From Pseudomonas sp. MUP55 (lineage in GTDB: Bacteria > Pseudomonadota > Gammaproteobacteria > Pseudomonadales > Pseudomonadaceae): 64,000 bases of DNA. The DNA is taken from the NCBI RefSeq assembly GCF_034043515.1, contig NZ_CP138214.1:1178001-1242000 (forward strand), written 5' to 3'. Position numbers and translations under genes: made by a program. Under the pieces are notes generated by a model. That model did no database searches, had not been told where the DNA came from, and saw only the letters and a program-made list of their open reading frames with translations. The stretch's first letter is position 1, and each line of letters starts with the position of its first letter. Shown here piece after piece: positions 54,747-63,958 of the stretch.

Positions 54747-55060
54747 AGCCCGACGCTGAACGGCAGGTCACGGGTGGGCGGACGCTGCAGTAGCTTGTGG
54801 TTGTCGCCATCCGTCATCACCGCGAGGATTTCCATGGCGCTGTGGCCCTGCTCGATGGCGATGCCGAACTGGATGCTTTGCACCAGGCGCTTGAGCCGCT
54901 GCGGATCGTTGCGCTGTTCGGCGCTGATCATGCGTTTGGCGACCACGCCGGTTTCATCCGAGAGGGTGAGCATGATGCTGCCGTCCAGCCGCTGGATGCT
55001 CAGGTTGACGCGGTATTGTGGGCTGAAGGTGTCGGTGATGATCTGAAAAGGGTTGTCCAT
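54743..55060 (-). CDS. DUF3509-family protein
   Basis: The 105-residue protein starts MDNPFQIITDTFSPQYRVNL and ends RDLPFSVGL. It matches the Pseudomonas-specific DUF3509 pattern, with VNLSIQRLDGSIMLTLSDET and RLVQSIQFGIAIEQG. Its function is unknown. It is a single gene, convergent with psiE, with shared stop-codon bases (TTAA). No membrane segment or signal peptide is seen, so it is likely cytoplasmic. Confidence 0.88.
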   Translation of the reverse strand: MDNPFQIITDTFSPQYRVNLSIQRLDGSIMLTLSDETGVVAKRMISAEQRNDPQRLKRLVQSIQFGIAIEQGHSAMEILAVMTDGDNHKLLQRPPTRDLPFSVGL

Positions 55061-55203
55061 GGTGCGCTACCGCCTGATAAGAACATGCAGTCATTGACGA
55101 CCGGTGTCGCGAATAGTTCGTGTTGCCTGACCACCGGCCAAAGTCCGTTTTCCTCACAGGCTCTACAGCAAGGGCCGTGCCGTACAGGCGCTGAAGCTCT
55201 GAA

Positions 55204-55292
55204 TGTGGGAGGGGGCTTGCCCCCGATTGCGGTGTTCCAGCCGAGTATTTGTTGGCTGATACACCGCTATCGGGAGCAAGCCCCCTCCCACA
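55204..55292. repeat. REPIN
   Basis: TGTGGGAGGGGGCTTGCCCC at 55204 pairs with GAGCAAGCCCCCTCCCACA ending 55292, around a centre with GCGGTGT. It lies just downstream of sdaC. Confidence 0.9.
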
Positions 55293-55328
55293 GGTGACCT
55301 GGGTTGTTTCTCAGGGCGGTGACCCGTT

Positions 55329-56615
55329 TCAGGGCAGCACAGAGAAAACGATCGCAGACAGCGCAATCAAGCCGATCACCACCACGAACACATTCGACAC
55401 TTGGCCCGAATACTGGCGCAGAGCCGGCACACGACGAATCGCGTACATCGGCATCAGGAACAGCAGGCACGCAATGATCGGCCCGCCCAGGGTTTCGATC
55501 ATGCCCAGGATGCTTGGGTTGAACGTGGCCACGGCCCAGCAGGCCAGCACCATGAACAGCGCGGTGCAGCGTTCCAGCCCTTTGGACGACATAGTGCGAT
55601 TGCGCCCGCGCAGGGATTTGACGATCAGGCCCTGAAAGCCTTCGCTGGCACCGATGTAGTGGCCGAGGAAGGATTTGGTGATCGCCACCAGTGCAATCAG
55701 CGGCGCAGCGTAGGCGATCACCGGGGTCTGGAAGTGGTTGGCCAGGTACGACAGGATCGAGATGTTCTGTGCCTTGGCCGCGGCGAGGTCAGCCGGCGAC
55801 AGCGCCAGCACGCAGCTGAAGCAGAAGAACATCACGGTCACCACCATCATGCCGTGGGCGGTGGCGAGGATGCCGCTGCTTTTGCGTTCGGCCTGGGCGC
55901 CGTACACGCGCTTCTGGTCGACGGCGAACGCGGAGATGATCGGCGAGTGGTTGAAGGAAAACACCATCACCGGGATCGCCAGCCACAGGGTCTTGAAGAA
56001 CAGCGGCAACGGCATGCCTTCGCTGGCGGAGGCGAAGAACGCGCCGTTCCAGTTGGGGATCAGGCTGACGGCGAGCAACAGCAAGGCGGCGACGAACGGG
56101 TACACCAGCACGCTCATGGCCTTGACGATCACGCCCTGGCCGCAGCGCACGATGGCCATCAGGCCCAGGATCAGCACCAGCGACAGGATTGCCCGCGGCG
56201 GCGGGGTCATGTGCAGCTGGTGTTGCATGAAACTGCCCAGGGTATTGGTCAGCGCCACGCTGTACACCAGCAGAATCGGGAAGATTGCAAAGAAGTACAG
56301 CAGGGTGATCAGCTTGCCTGCACCCACGCCGAAGTGTTCTTCGACCACTTCGGTGATGTCGCCGGATTTGCCCGACAGCACAAAGCGCGTCAGCCCACGG
56401 TGGGCGAAGAAGGTCATCGGGAAGGCCAGCAGAGCCAGCACGATCAACGGCCAGAAGCCGCCCACGCCGGCATTGATCGGCAGGAACAAGGTGCCTGCGC
56501 CAATGGCGGTGCCGTAGAGGCCGAGCATCCAGGTGGTGTCGTGTTTGGTCCAGCCGGTGGTGACAGTGCTCTCTACAGCGGGATTTTCGGCAGCAGGTGT
56601 ACGTACATCAGTCAT
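55329..56615 (-). CDS. sdaC: Serine/threonine:H+ symporter SdaC-like (HAAAP family)
   Basis: This inner-membrane symporter imports serine, possibly threonine. The 428-residue protein starts MTDVRTPAAENPAVESTVTT, and 11 predicted helices follow, with WTKHDTTWMLGLYGTAIGAG and LFLPINAGVGGFWPLIVLAL in helix 1, the family hallmark. The ATG at 56615 has GAGG 8 bases upstream; a longer frame reaching 56735 has no support. It lies 61 bases after sdaA on the same strand, so uptake and deamination of serine are encoded together, as in E. coli sdaCB. Confidence 0.9.
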   Translation of the reverse strand: MTDVRTPAAENPAVESTVTTGWTKHDTTWMLGLYGTAIGAGTLFLPINAGVGGFWPLIVLALLAFPMTFFAHRGLTRFVLSGKSGDITEVVEEHFGVGAGKLITLLYFFAIFPILLVYSVALTNTLGSFMQHQLHMTPPPRAILSLVLILGLMAIVRCGQGVIVKAMSVLVYPFVAALLLLAVSLIPNWNGAFFASASEGMPLPLFFKTLWLAIPVMVFSFNHSPIISAFAVDQKRVYGAQAERKSSGILATAHGMMVVTVMFFCFSCVLALSPADLAAAKAQNISILSYLANHFQTPVIAYAAPLIALVAITKSFLGHYIGASEGFQGLIVKSLRGRNRTMSSKGLERCTALFMVLACWAVATFNPSILGMIETLGGPIIACLLFLMPMYAIRRVPALRQYSGQVSNVFVVVIGLIALSAIVFSVLP

Positions 56616-56676
56616 CGATATTGCCTCGTTATTATTTTTGCGCGGGCTCACGTTGGGGCGGGTGCAAGTGCTCCGA

Positions 56677-58053
56677 TCAGCACTCCACCCAGCTGACCGC
56701 CAGGCCGCCCCGTGAAGTTTCTTTGTATTTGTCATGCATGTCGGCGCCGGTATCGCGCATGGTGCGGATCACCCGGTCCAGGGAAATGAAGTGCTTGCCG
56801 TCGCCGCGCAGGGCCATCTGGGTGGCGTTGATCGCTTTGACGGCTGCGATGGCGTTGCGCTCGATGCAGGGCACCTGCACGAGGCCGCCGACCGGGTCGC
56901 AGGTCAGGCCGAGGTTGTGTTCCAGGCCGATTTCGGCGGCGTTCTCCAATTGCTCAGGGGTGGCGCCGAGGATATCGGCCAGCCCGGCGGCGGCCATGGC
57001 GCAGGCCGAGCCGACTTCGCCCTGGCAGCCGACTTCGGCACCGGAGATCGAGGCGTTCTTCTTGCAAAGGATGCCGACGGCGGCGGCGGCCAGGAAGAAA
57101 TTGACGACGTCGTCGTCGGACGCGTCGGCGTTGAACTTCATATAGTAATGCAGCACCGCCGGGATGATGCCCGCCGCGCCATTGGTCGGCGCGGTGACCA
57201 TGCGCCCACCGGCGGCGTTCTCTTCGTTGACGGCGAGGGCGAACAGGTTGACCCATTCCATGGCCGACAAGGTCGAGGTGATCACGTTCGGCTTGCCGAT
57301 TTCCAGCAGGCTGCGGTGCAGTTTCGCCGCGCGACGTGGAACGTCCAGGCCACCGGGCAGGATGCCTTCATCGCGCAGGCCTTGCTCCACGCACTCGCGC
57401 ATCACCGACCAGATGTGCAGCAGGCCGCTGCGGATTTCGTCGTCGCTGCGCCAGGCCCGTTCGTTGGCCATCATCAGTTCCGAAACCCGCAGGCCGTGCT
57501 GGTTGCACAAGGCCAGCAATTCGACGGCGCTGGAAAAGTCGTAGGGCAACTGCACGTCGCTGGTCGGCGCAATGCCTGACGCGGCTTCGGCAGCCTCGAT
57601 AATGAAGCCGCCGCCCACCGAATAGTAGGTCTGCTCGCTCAGCAGGCCGCTGTCGCCGTAGGCGTGCAGGGACATGGCGTTGGGGTGGTAGGGCAGGCTT
57701 TCGTCGAGCAGCAGCAGGTCGGTGTGCCAGTTGAAGGCAATGGTGTGCTGGCCGGCGAGGAGCAGTTGGCCGGACTCACGCAGTTGCTGGATGCGGGCGT
57801 TGATCGAGGTGGGGTCGACGCGATCCGGCCATTCGCCCATCAGGCCCATCACGCAGGCGCGGTCGGTGGCGTGGCCGACGCCGGTCGCGGACAGCGAACC
57901 GTATAAACGCACTTCGACGCGGCGGGTCTGGCTGAGCACCTGCTGGTCGGTCAGCGCCTGGGCAAAGGTTGCCGCCGCACGCATGGGGCCGACGGTATGG
58001 GAGCTGGACGGGCCGATGCCCACTTTGAATAGATCGAAAACACTGATAGCCAT
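56677..58053 (-). CDS. sdaA: L-serine ammonia-lyase (L-serine dehydratase, SdaA type)
   Basis: The enzyme deaminates L-serine to pyruvate and ammonia with a [4Fe-4S] cluster. The 458-residue single-chain form starts [20 protein letters not shown] and has [20 protein letters not shown] and [19 protein letters not shown], with cluster cysteines. [15 protein letters not shown] is another conserved block. Catalytic length is standard. It is divergent from a LysR regulator and precedes sdaC. The LysR protein is a plausible activator. Confidence 0.96.
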   Translation of the reverse strand: MAISVFDLFKVGIGPSSSHTVGPMRAAATFAQALTDQQVLSQTRRVEVRLYGSLSATGVGHATDRACVMGLMGEWPDRVDPTSINARIQQLRESGQLLLAGQHTIAFNWHTDLLLLDESLPYHPNAMSLHAYGDSGLLSEQTYYSVGGGFIIEAAEAASGIAPTSDVQLPYDFSSAVELLALCNQHGLRVSELMMANERAWRSDDEIRSGLLHIWSVMRECVEQGLRDEGILPGGLDVPRRAAKLHRSLLEIGKPNVITSTLSAMEWVNLFALAVNEENAAGGRMVTAPTNGAAGIIPAVLHYYMKFNADASDDDVVNFFLAAAAVGILCKKNASISGAEVGCQGEVGSACAMAAAGLADILGATPEQLENAAEIGLEHNLGLTCDPVGGLVQVPCIERNAIAAVKAINATQMALRGDGKHFISLDRVIRTMRDTGADMHDKYKETSRGGLAVSWVEC

Positions 58054-58190
58054 GCTAAAGCCTTACAAGCAATGGAGTAGAAATCGCTGCCATGTTTTGT
58101 AGAGCAGGCGGAATTGGCGCGATACTGAGCCTCTGGATCGGCACTGACCAACGAATTATCCTAAGACACCCTTTAGCAGGACTAAACGCT

Positions 58191-59138
58191 ATGACCCGCC
58201 CGCTTCATGGCCAGACGTACGTCTGGCTGCACGTGTTTTCCTGCGCTGCACGGCATTTGTCGTTCACCCGCTGCGCCGAAGAACTGCACATCACGCCGGG
58301 GGCGGTGAGCCAGCAGATTCGCCAGTTGGAGGAGCGCCTGGGCTTTCGCCTGTTTCACCGCCGGGCCAGGGGCGTGGAACTGAGTGCCGAAGGGCAGCGC
58401 CTGGCAAAAGTGGTGGGGGAGGCCTACGGCAGCATTGACGCCGAATTACAGCGCTTGGACGCCGGGATGATCAGCGGCACCTTGCGCCTGCGTTCGATTC
58501 CGTCGTTTCTCGGCAAGTGGCTGACCCCGCGTCTGCCACGTCTGCAACAGCGCTTTCCGGACATCCAGCTGCGCATGGTCGCCGAAGACAGCAGCATCGC
58601 CCTGCATGAGGGCGACTTCGACCTGGCCATCGACCTCAACGACGGCAGCTACCCAGGCCTGTTATCCACAGCGCTGCTGGACGAACAGATCTTTCCGGTG
58701 TGCGCCCCCAGCCTGCTGCGCGGGCGCCCGCCGCTGCATGGGCCGGCGGACCTGGCGCACTTCCCGCTGCTGCACGACATTACCGCCTGGCGTGGGAGTT
58801 ATGAATACGCCGAGTGGGAGTTCTACCTGAATGCCATCGGTTACCACGATGCCGACGTGCGCCGCGGGCACACCTTCAACCGCAACCACCTGACCATCGA
58901 AGCCGCCATTGCCGGCATGGGCGTGGCGATTGCGCGGCGCACGCTGCTCAACGACGAACTGGAACGCGGCACCCTGATCGTGCCGTTCGGCCTGGCCGTG
59001 CCCAACCACAAACGCTACGTGCTGCTGTATGCCCCAGGCGCATTGAGCCATCCGGGCGTACGCGCGGTGCATGATTGGCTGGTGGAGGAGGCGGGGATTT
59101 TTCGTGCGTTGCACCCCTTGGGAGAGGGGCAATTGTGA
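58191..59138 (+). CDS. LysR-family transcriptional regulator
   Basis: The 315-residue protein has an N-terminal LysR helix-turn-helix (VFSCAARHLSFTRCAEELHI, then TPGAVSQQIRQLEERLGFRL) and a C-terminal periplasmic-binding-like ligand domain (IPSFLGKWLTPRLPRLQQRF). It resembles GcvA/DsdC-type regulators that respond to amino acids. I start it at ATG 58191, with CAGGA upstream; a start 99 bases earlier is unlikely. Divergence from sdaA, with 137 bases between starts, suggests control of serine degradation; this is inference. Confidence 0.88.
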   Translation: MTRPLHGQTYVWLHVFSCAARHLSFTRCAEELHITPGAVSQQIRQLEERLGFRLFHRRARGVELSAEGQRLAKVVGEAYGSIDAELQRLDAGMISGTLRLRSIPSFLGKWLTPRLPRLQQRFPDIQLRMVAEDSSIALHEGDFDLAIDLNDGSYPGLLSTALLDEQIFPVCAPSLLRGRPPLHGPADLAHFPLLHDITAWRGSYEYAEWEFYLNAIGYHDADVRRGHTFNRNHLTIEAAIAGMGVAIARRTLLNDELERGTLIVPFGLAVPNHKRYVLLYAPGALSHPGVRAVHDWLVEEAGIFRALHPLGEGQL

Positions 59139-59351
59139 AGATCTTCGGGTGTAGGAAGATGTGACTAACTCCCCACCCTAACAGCGTTTTTGCTTGTCGT
59201 CAGGGTTAATTTGTAATGTAGGATTTATCTTTGCAAAGGGGTTGAATTGTTTCAGCGAGTGCTCAATTGTGTAATCAAGAGGTCATGGTTTCACCACCCC
59301 GGTGTTGCAGTTTGTGATCTCTGGCGAGCTAGCTGAAATAAGGGAAGAACT

Positions 59352-59762
59352 ATGCAAATCCAAGTCAATAGCGATAACCATATTGAAAGCAGCATCCGAC
59401 TGGAGGAGTGGGTACGTACCACCATTGAGAGCACGCTCGAACGTTATGAAGAAGACCTGACCCGCGTTGAGGTTTTCCTGCGCGATGAGAACGGCGACAA
59501 GCCCGGCCCCCACGATCTGAGTTGCCGTCTGGAAGCACGGCCAAAGGGCCATCAGCCAGTTTCGGTCATTCATAAAGCCGATACGCTGGAACAAGCGATC
59601 GATGGCGCGGCCACCAAGCTTGATCACGCGCTGGAACATCTGTTCGGCAAACTGCAAGGCAAGCCCCGCGCTGCCGGGAAGAACCAGCCGACCACCAAAG
59701 TCAATGAAGATGAGCTTGAGCAGGAGTTTCTGGAAAAAGAACGCGCCGTGTTCAACGGCTGA
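59352..59762 (+). CDS. Ribosome-associated inhibitor / hibernation factor (HPF/RaiA-like)
   Basis: The 136-residue protein starts MQIQVNSDNHIESSIRLEEW and has the beta-alpha-beta HPF/RaiA fold: VRTTIESTLERYEEDLTRVE, VFLRDENGDKPGPHDLSCRL, EARPKGHQPVSVIHKADTLE and LDHALEHLFGKLQ. Such proteins block or dimerise ribosomes in stationary phase. It is longer than the short E. coli HPF (95 residues) but lacks the full C-terminal dimerisation domain of long HPFs. GGAAG lies upstream of the ATG. A strong hairpin terminator follows, so it is a single-gene unit. The 213-base region before it (59139-59351) holds no gene. Confidence 0.88.
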   Translation: MQIQVNSDNHIESSIRLEEWVRTTIESTLERYEEDLTRVEVFLRDENGDKPGPHDLSCRLEARPKGHQPVSVIHKADTLEQAIDGAATKLDHALEHLFGKLQGKPRAAGKNQPTTKVNEDELEQEFLEKERAVFNG

Positions 59763-59784
59763 TAACGGTTCAACTCCCCATTGA

Positions 59785-59814
59785 AAACGGGCCTGCACAT
59801 GCAGGCCCGTTTTC
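59785..59814 (+). terminator. Intrinsic terminator of the hibernation-factor gene
   Basis: AAAACGGGCCTGC and its complement GCAGGCCCGTTTT form a 13-bp stem around ACAT, followed by TTTTCGTTTC. It could also end transcription from the other strand. Confidence 0.92.
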
Positions 59815-59839
59815 GTTTCTGGGCATCTTGGGTATCAAA

Positions 59840-59928
59840 TGTGGGAGGGGGCTTGCCCCCGATTGCGGTGGGTCAGCCACAGATTAGCTGACTGACACAC
59901 CGCCATCGGGGGCAAGCCCCCTCCCACA
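59840..59928. repeat. REPIN
   Basis: TGTGGGAGGGGGCTTGCCCC at 59840 pairs with GGGCAAGCCCCCTCCCACA ending 59928. It lies between the terminator and the fecA 3' end. Confidence 0.9.
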
Positions 59929-59966
59929 TTTGGATCTGTGGTGGTCTGCAAATTGAAGGCAGCCAG

Positions 59967-62303
59967 TCAGAACGCGATGGACGTTTGCACGTACACCGTA
60001 CGCGGCTCACCCACGTACTTGCCCTTGTTGTTATCGTCGAACGAGCGTGTGTAGTACTGCTTGTTGAAAATGTTTTTCACACCGACCGCCACGTTCAAGT
60101 CCGACAGCTGCGGGCCGAAGTCATAGGCTGCGCGGCTGCTGAACAGCATGTAGCCGGGGATGCGCCGATTCGCGCCGTCGGCGCTTTCGGCCTTGGTGTT
60201 GGCGTTGTCGGCGAACTGGCTGCTCTGGTAGCTGCTGTCCAGGTTGAGCTTCCACGGCCCTTCGGTGTAACCCACGCCGAGGGTGCCTTTGTGCCTGGAC
60301 GAGAAGGGCACGCGGTTGCCTTTGTTCGGGCCGTCTTCGCGGATGGTCGCGTCGACATACGCGTAGGTGGCGTACACATCGAAGCCGGCCAGCGCCGGGC
60401 TCAGGCCGTCGAGGGCGTAATTGATGCTCGACTCGATGCCCTGGTGCCGGGTTTCACCGCGGGCGATTACGGTGTCGTTGGTCTGGTTGCTGTCGTACTG
60501 GTTATCGAAATTGATCAGAAACGCGCCGATTTCCGCGCGCAGGCTGCCGTTGTCATAGCGCGTACCCAGCTCCCAGGTGCGGGCTTTTTCCGGCTTCACT
60601 TCGCCGCTGTTCACACGGTTGGGCATCTGGCTGTACTGCACGCTGCCGAACGAGCCTTCGGTGTTGGCGTACAGGTTCCAGTCATCGGTGAGGTGGTAGA
60701 GCACGTTCAACGCCGGCAGCGCGGTGTTGTAGTCGCCCTTGTAGTTGACGTTGGTGAGGTTGTTGCTCTGCTGGGACTTGATCATCTCGTAGCGCACGCC
60801 CGGTGTGATCGTCCACTTGCCGATATCGATACGGTCGTCGATGAAGAATGCATTGGCTTCGGTGCCGCCGCGCGTGTCGCGGTCGTTACGGCTGTCGGTG
60901 CTCGGCATTGGCTGGTTGGCGGCAATCGGCGTGCGGTAGCGCAACTCGTGGCCGGCTTCGTTGATGTAGCGGTAGCCGACGCCCACTTCGTGGCGGGTGG
61001 GGCCGAGGTCGAAGCCTTGGGCGAAGCGGGTTTCCAGGCCACGTACCCAGTACTCGCGGGGTGACAGCGAGAGGAAGCTGCCCTGGTCGAGGTAACCGCT
61101 GCGCAGGGTCTTGGTGAAGAAGCTGTTGACCGTGAATTCGCGGCGATCCTGCTCGTAGCGGTAGCCGACGTTGAACATCGTACGACGGCCCCAGAATTTG
61201 TCGTAAGGGCGGGTCGACTGATAGGGATCGGCCTTGTAGTCCTTGACGTTCAAACCGCCGGGCATATCGGCCTGGCCTTCGTAGTACTGCGCCATGGCGT
61301 TGAAGCTGTTGGCATCGTCCAGTTGGTATTTGCCTTTCAGGATCAGGTCATCGATGCGCGTGTTGCTGTTTTCACGCCAGTCGCCGCCGCGGGTGCCGGA
61401 GTACAGCAGCGCGCCGCCCAGGCCATTGTCGGCGGTGCCGCCGGCCAGCAGGTTGCCGGTGGTCTTGAAGCCATCGTGACTGGAGGACGGGCTGGTCTCG
61501 GTCTGCAGGCCGCCTTTGACGGTGGGCGCCTGCGGGATGGCACGGGTCACGAAGTTGACGATGCCGCCGACGTTCTGCGGGCCGTAGCGCACCGCGCCGC
61601 CGCCGCGTACCACGTCGACCGCGTCCATGTTGCCCATGCTGATCGGGGCGAAGGACAGTTGCGGCTGGCCGTAAGGCGCGAAGGGCACGGGGATGCCGTC
61701 CATCAGCACCGTGGAGCGCGACGCCAGGCGTGGGTTGAGCCCGCGAATGCCGAAGTTCAGCGCCATGTCATGGCTGCCGGTGCCGTTGTTGTCCGGGGCG
61801 TTGACGCCGGGAATGCGGTTGAGCACGTCGCGGGCCTGGGTGGCGCCTTGGCGTTCGAAGGTTTCGCGGCGGATCACGTCGCGTGCGCCGGGGTGTTCGA
61901 ACACGTTGGTCTGGGCCGCATCGCCGAGCCAGTCGCCGACCACGTTGGATGTCTGCAGCTCGAGGGTGGCCGGGGCGCTGGCCGGTTGCAGGCTGTAGGC
62001 ATTGTCGCCCTCGGCACGGGCTTGCAGGCCACTGCCTTCCAACAGTTTTTGCAGGCCCTCGGCGGCGCTGTAGTTGCCCGACAAACCTGGGCTTTGCAGG
62101 CCGGCAGTGAGGTCGGAACCGAACGACACCAGCACGCCGGCTTCGCGGCCGAACTGGTTCAGGGCCGCTTCCAGGCTGGTGGGCGCGATGTGATAGGTCT
62201 TGTCTTGGGCCGCCATTACCGTGGGCAACACGGTCAGGCTGAGGCTGGCGCCGAGCAGGAGTTGGCGCAGAGAGCGGGCGAGAAGCGTTGGTTGCAGGGG
62301 CAT
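59967..62303 (-). CDS. fecA: Ferric citrate-type TonB-dependent receptor FecA
   Basis: FecA imports ferric dicitrate through the outer membrane and signals to FecR. The 778-residue product starts MPLQPTLLARSLRQLLLGAS, with a signal peptide (LGASLSLTVLPTVMAAQ) and an STN signalling domain (residues about 35-105, TSLEAALNQFGREAGVLVSF). The plug has NRIPGVNAPDNNGTGSHDMA and VLMDGIPVPFAPYGQPQLSF, and the barrel ends VYVQTSIAF. I start at ATG 62303 with AGGA 9 bases upstream; a frame to 62354 is less likely. Order fecI-fecR-fecA is the usual one. Ferric dicitrate as ligand is inferred from the family. Confidence 0.92.
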   Translation of the reverse strand: MPLQPTLLARSLRQLLLGASLSLTVLPTVMAAQDKTYHIAPTSLEAALNQFGREAGVLVSFGSDLTAGLQSPGLSGNYSAAEGLQKLLEGSGLQARAEGDNAYSLQPASAPATLELQTSNVVGDWLGDAAQTNVFEHPGARDVIRRETFERQGATQARDVLNRIPGVNAPDNNGTGSHDMALNFGIRGLNPRLASRSTVLMDGIPVPFAPYGQPQLSFAPISMGNMDAVDVVRGGGAVRYGPQNVGGIVNFVTRAIPQAPTVKGGLQTETSPSSSHDGFKTTGNLLAGGTADNGLGGALLYSGTRGGDWRENSNTRIDDLILKGKYQLDDANSFNAMAQYYEGQADMPGGLNVKDYKADPYQSTRPYDKFWGRRTMFNVGYRYEQDRREFTVNSFFTKTLRSGYLDQGSFLSLSPREYWVRGLETRFAQGFDLGPTRHEVGVGYRYINEAGHELRYRTPIAANQPMPSTDSRNDRDTRGGTEANAFFIDDRIDIGKWTITPGVRYEMIKSQQSNNLTNVNYKGDYNTALPALNVLYHLTDDWNLYANTEGSFGSVQYSQMPNRVNSGEVKPEKARTWELGTRYDNGSLRAEIGAFLINFDNQYDSNQTNDTVIARGETRHQGIESSINYALDGLSPALAGFDVYATYAYVDATIREDGPNKGNRVPFSSRHKGTLGVGYTEGPWKLNLDSSYQSSQFADNANTKAESADGANRRIPGYMLFSSRAAYDFGPQLSDLNVAVGVKNIFNKQYYTRSFDDNNKGKYVGEPRTVYVQTSIAF

Positions 62304-62317
62304 GAAGGGCGGTCCTG

Positions 62318-62347
62318 AGAAGGAAGGATCAAGGTGGCTTTCCTTCT
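62318..62347 (-). promoter_or_regulatory. Inverted repeat in the fecR-fecA gap
   Basis: AGAAGGAA (62318-62325) and TTCCTTCT (62340-62347) can pair in the 90-base gap between fecR and fecA. It may be an mRNA hairpin setting the fecR:fecA ratio or part of a FecI-dependent promoter; I cannot tell which. Confidence 0.4.
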
Positions 62348-62393
62348 CTGTCACGCGAGGGCTGGAAAACGGCTCACTGTTTTTTAAAAATTT

Positions 62394-63335
62394 TCAGGCG
62401 CGGGCCTGCACGGTCACCCAGTAGCGGGTAAAGCGCCGCACGGTGACCGGCAGGCTGACCTCCAGCAGGTCGAGAATGCGTTCGCTGTCATCCAGTGGAT
62501 AACTGCCGGACAGCAGCAGGTTGGCCACCTGCGGGTCGCAGTTGAGCTGGCCGCGACGGTAGCGCCCCAGTTCGGCGAGGAAATCCGCCAGGCGCATGTG
62601 CGCGGCCACCAGCATGCCGTCAGCCCAAGCGCCGCTGTTGACGTCTGTGGGGCGAGGGCTGTCCCAGCCTTTGCGGGTGAAGTTGACCTGATGCGCGGCC
62701 ACGACGCTCAGCGGCAGGCCGCTGTAGTGGTTGGGCATCACGTCGACATGGCCGTCGAGCACCGCCAGTTGGGTATGGTCGTTGAACTGCCGCACGTTCA
62801 AGCGCGCCGCCTGGCTGCTGAGCAGGCCCTGGCCGGTGAGTACGCGCAGCGGCGTGGTGCCTGTGCGGGCGGTCAGCTGGATTTCACCTTCGAGCAGGCG
62901 CACCAGGCGCTGCTGACCATCGAAATGCACATCCACCGCGCTGCTGGTATTGAGCTGCAACTGGCTGCCGTCGGCCAACTGCACGGTGCGGCGCTGACCA
63001 ACCGGGCTGCGGTAGTCGGCCGTCAACGGCGGCAGGATATGTTGCTGGCGCAGGCTCCAGGCTGCCGCCGACCCGGCGCCGAGGATCAACAACAGCTTGA
63101 GCGCCTGGCGCCGGCTGTTGGATGTGGGGGCATTCAACGCCGCATGCGCCAGGGGCGAAGGCACGCCGCGCAGGCGCTGGTTGACGCGCTGGATCTGGTC
63201 CCAGGCGCGCTGGTGTTCGCTGTGCGCCTCCAGCCATTGCTGCCAGGCCAACTGCTGGCGCGGGGTGAGCCGACCTTGCTGCATTTCCAGCAACCAGTGC
63301 ACGGCTTGTTCGGCGACTTGAGAGGAAACGTTCAT
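62394..63335 (-). CDS. fecR: Anti-sigma factor / transmembrane sensor FecR
   Basis: FecR spans the inner membrane, holds FecI inactive and relays the signal from loaded FecA. The 313-residue product has an N-terminal cytoplasmic domain (EQAVHWLLEMQQGRLTPRQQ, then WLEAHSEHQRAWDQIQRVNQ), one membrane helix (ALKLLLILGAGSAAAW, about 92-110), and a periplasmic FecR domain (VQLADGSQLQLNTSSAVDVH). The C-terminus ending VTVQARA interacts with the FecA STN domain. It overlaps fecI by 4 bases, so it is coupled to it. Confidence 0.94.
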   Translation of the reverse strand: MNVSSQVAEQAVHWLLEMQQGRLTPRQQLAWQQWLEAHSEHQRAWDQIQRVNQRLRGVPSPLAHAALNAPTSNSRRQALKLLLILGAGSAAAWSLRQQHILPPLTADYRSPVGQRRTVQLADGSQLQLNTSSAVDVHFDGQQRLVRLLEGEIQLTARTGTTPLRVLTGQGLLSSQAARLNVRQFNDHTQLAVLDGHVDVMPNHYSGLPLSVVAAHQVNFTRKGWDSPRPTDVNSGAWADGMLVAAHMRLADFLAELGRYRRGQLNCDPQVANLLLSGSYPLDDSERILDLLEVSLPVTVRRFTRYWVTVQARA

Positions 63336-63820
63336 AAGGCGAAGTAGCAGCGCAGGGCGGCTTTGGTCAGGTGGCGTTTGACGGTGGCAATGGAGATGCC
63401 CAGTTGCGCGCCGATTTGCGCGTAGGTCAGCCCGTCGAGCTGGGCCAGCAGGAAGGCGCGTTTGACCTGCACCGGCAGGCCGTCGAGCAGTTGGTCCAGT
63501 TCCACCAGGGTTTGCAGGATGATTGCGCGGTCTTCTTCCGAGGGTGCCACGTGCTGCGGCATTTGCGCGAGGGCATCGAGGTAGGCGCGTTCCAGGTCCT
63601 GGCGACGGTAGAAGTTGAACAGCACGCGCTTGGCGACGGTGACGAGAAAGGCGCGGGGTTCGTTCAGTGTTGGCGCTTCGCGGGCGCTGAGCAGTCGGAT
63701 GAAGGTGTCCTGCGCCAGGTCGGCCGCGCTTTCCGGGCAGCCGAGCTTGCGTCGCAACCAGCCGGTAAGCCAGTGGTGATGGTCGTTGTAAAGAACTTCG
63801 ACGGTGTTGGACGGCGGCAA
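63332..63820 (-). CDS. fecI: ECF sigma factor FecI
   Basis: FecI is the iron-starvation ECF sigma factor that transcribes fecA. The 162-residue protein has sigma region 2 (LYNDHHHWLTGWLRRKLGCP, AADLAQDTFIRLL, RAFLVTVAKRVLFNFYRRQD) and region 4 (LPVQVKRAFLLAQLDGLTYA, then QIGAQLGISIATVKRHLTKA). It is the first gene of fecIRA. The Fur box upstream of it (63940-63958) makes iron starvation the trigger. Confidence 0.94.
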   Translation of the reverse strand: MPPSNTVEVLYNDHHHWLTGWLRRKLGCPESAADLAQDTFIRLLSAREAPTLNEPRAFLVTVAKRVLFNFYRRQDLERAYLDALAQMPQHVAPSEEDRAIILQTLVELDQLLDGLPVQVKRAFLLAQLDGLTYAQIGAQLGISIATVKRHLTKAALRCYFAL

Positions 63821-63939
63821 GTGATCACTCCATCAGCATCGGCATGCTTTAGAGAACAAGAATTGTTCGCATTGTAGGGCCGGGGACGCGGTTCGGCAAT
63901 CGGCCGTGGTCGGTGATTCATCCGTTCTCTTTTGCTTAT

Positions 63940-63958
63940 GAGAATATTTATCATTAAT
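63940..63958 (-). promoter_or_regulatory. Fur box upstream of fecI
   Basis: The minus strand reads ATTAATGATAAATATTCTC, which matches GATAATGATAATCATTATC at 14 of 19 positions. It lies about 120 bases upstream of the fecI start codon. The remaining stretch 63821-64000 shows no other gene. Confidence 0.85.
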
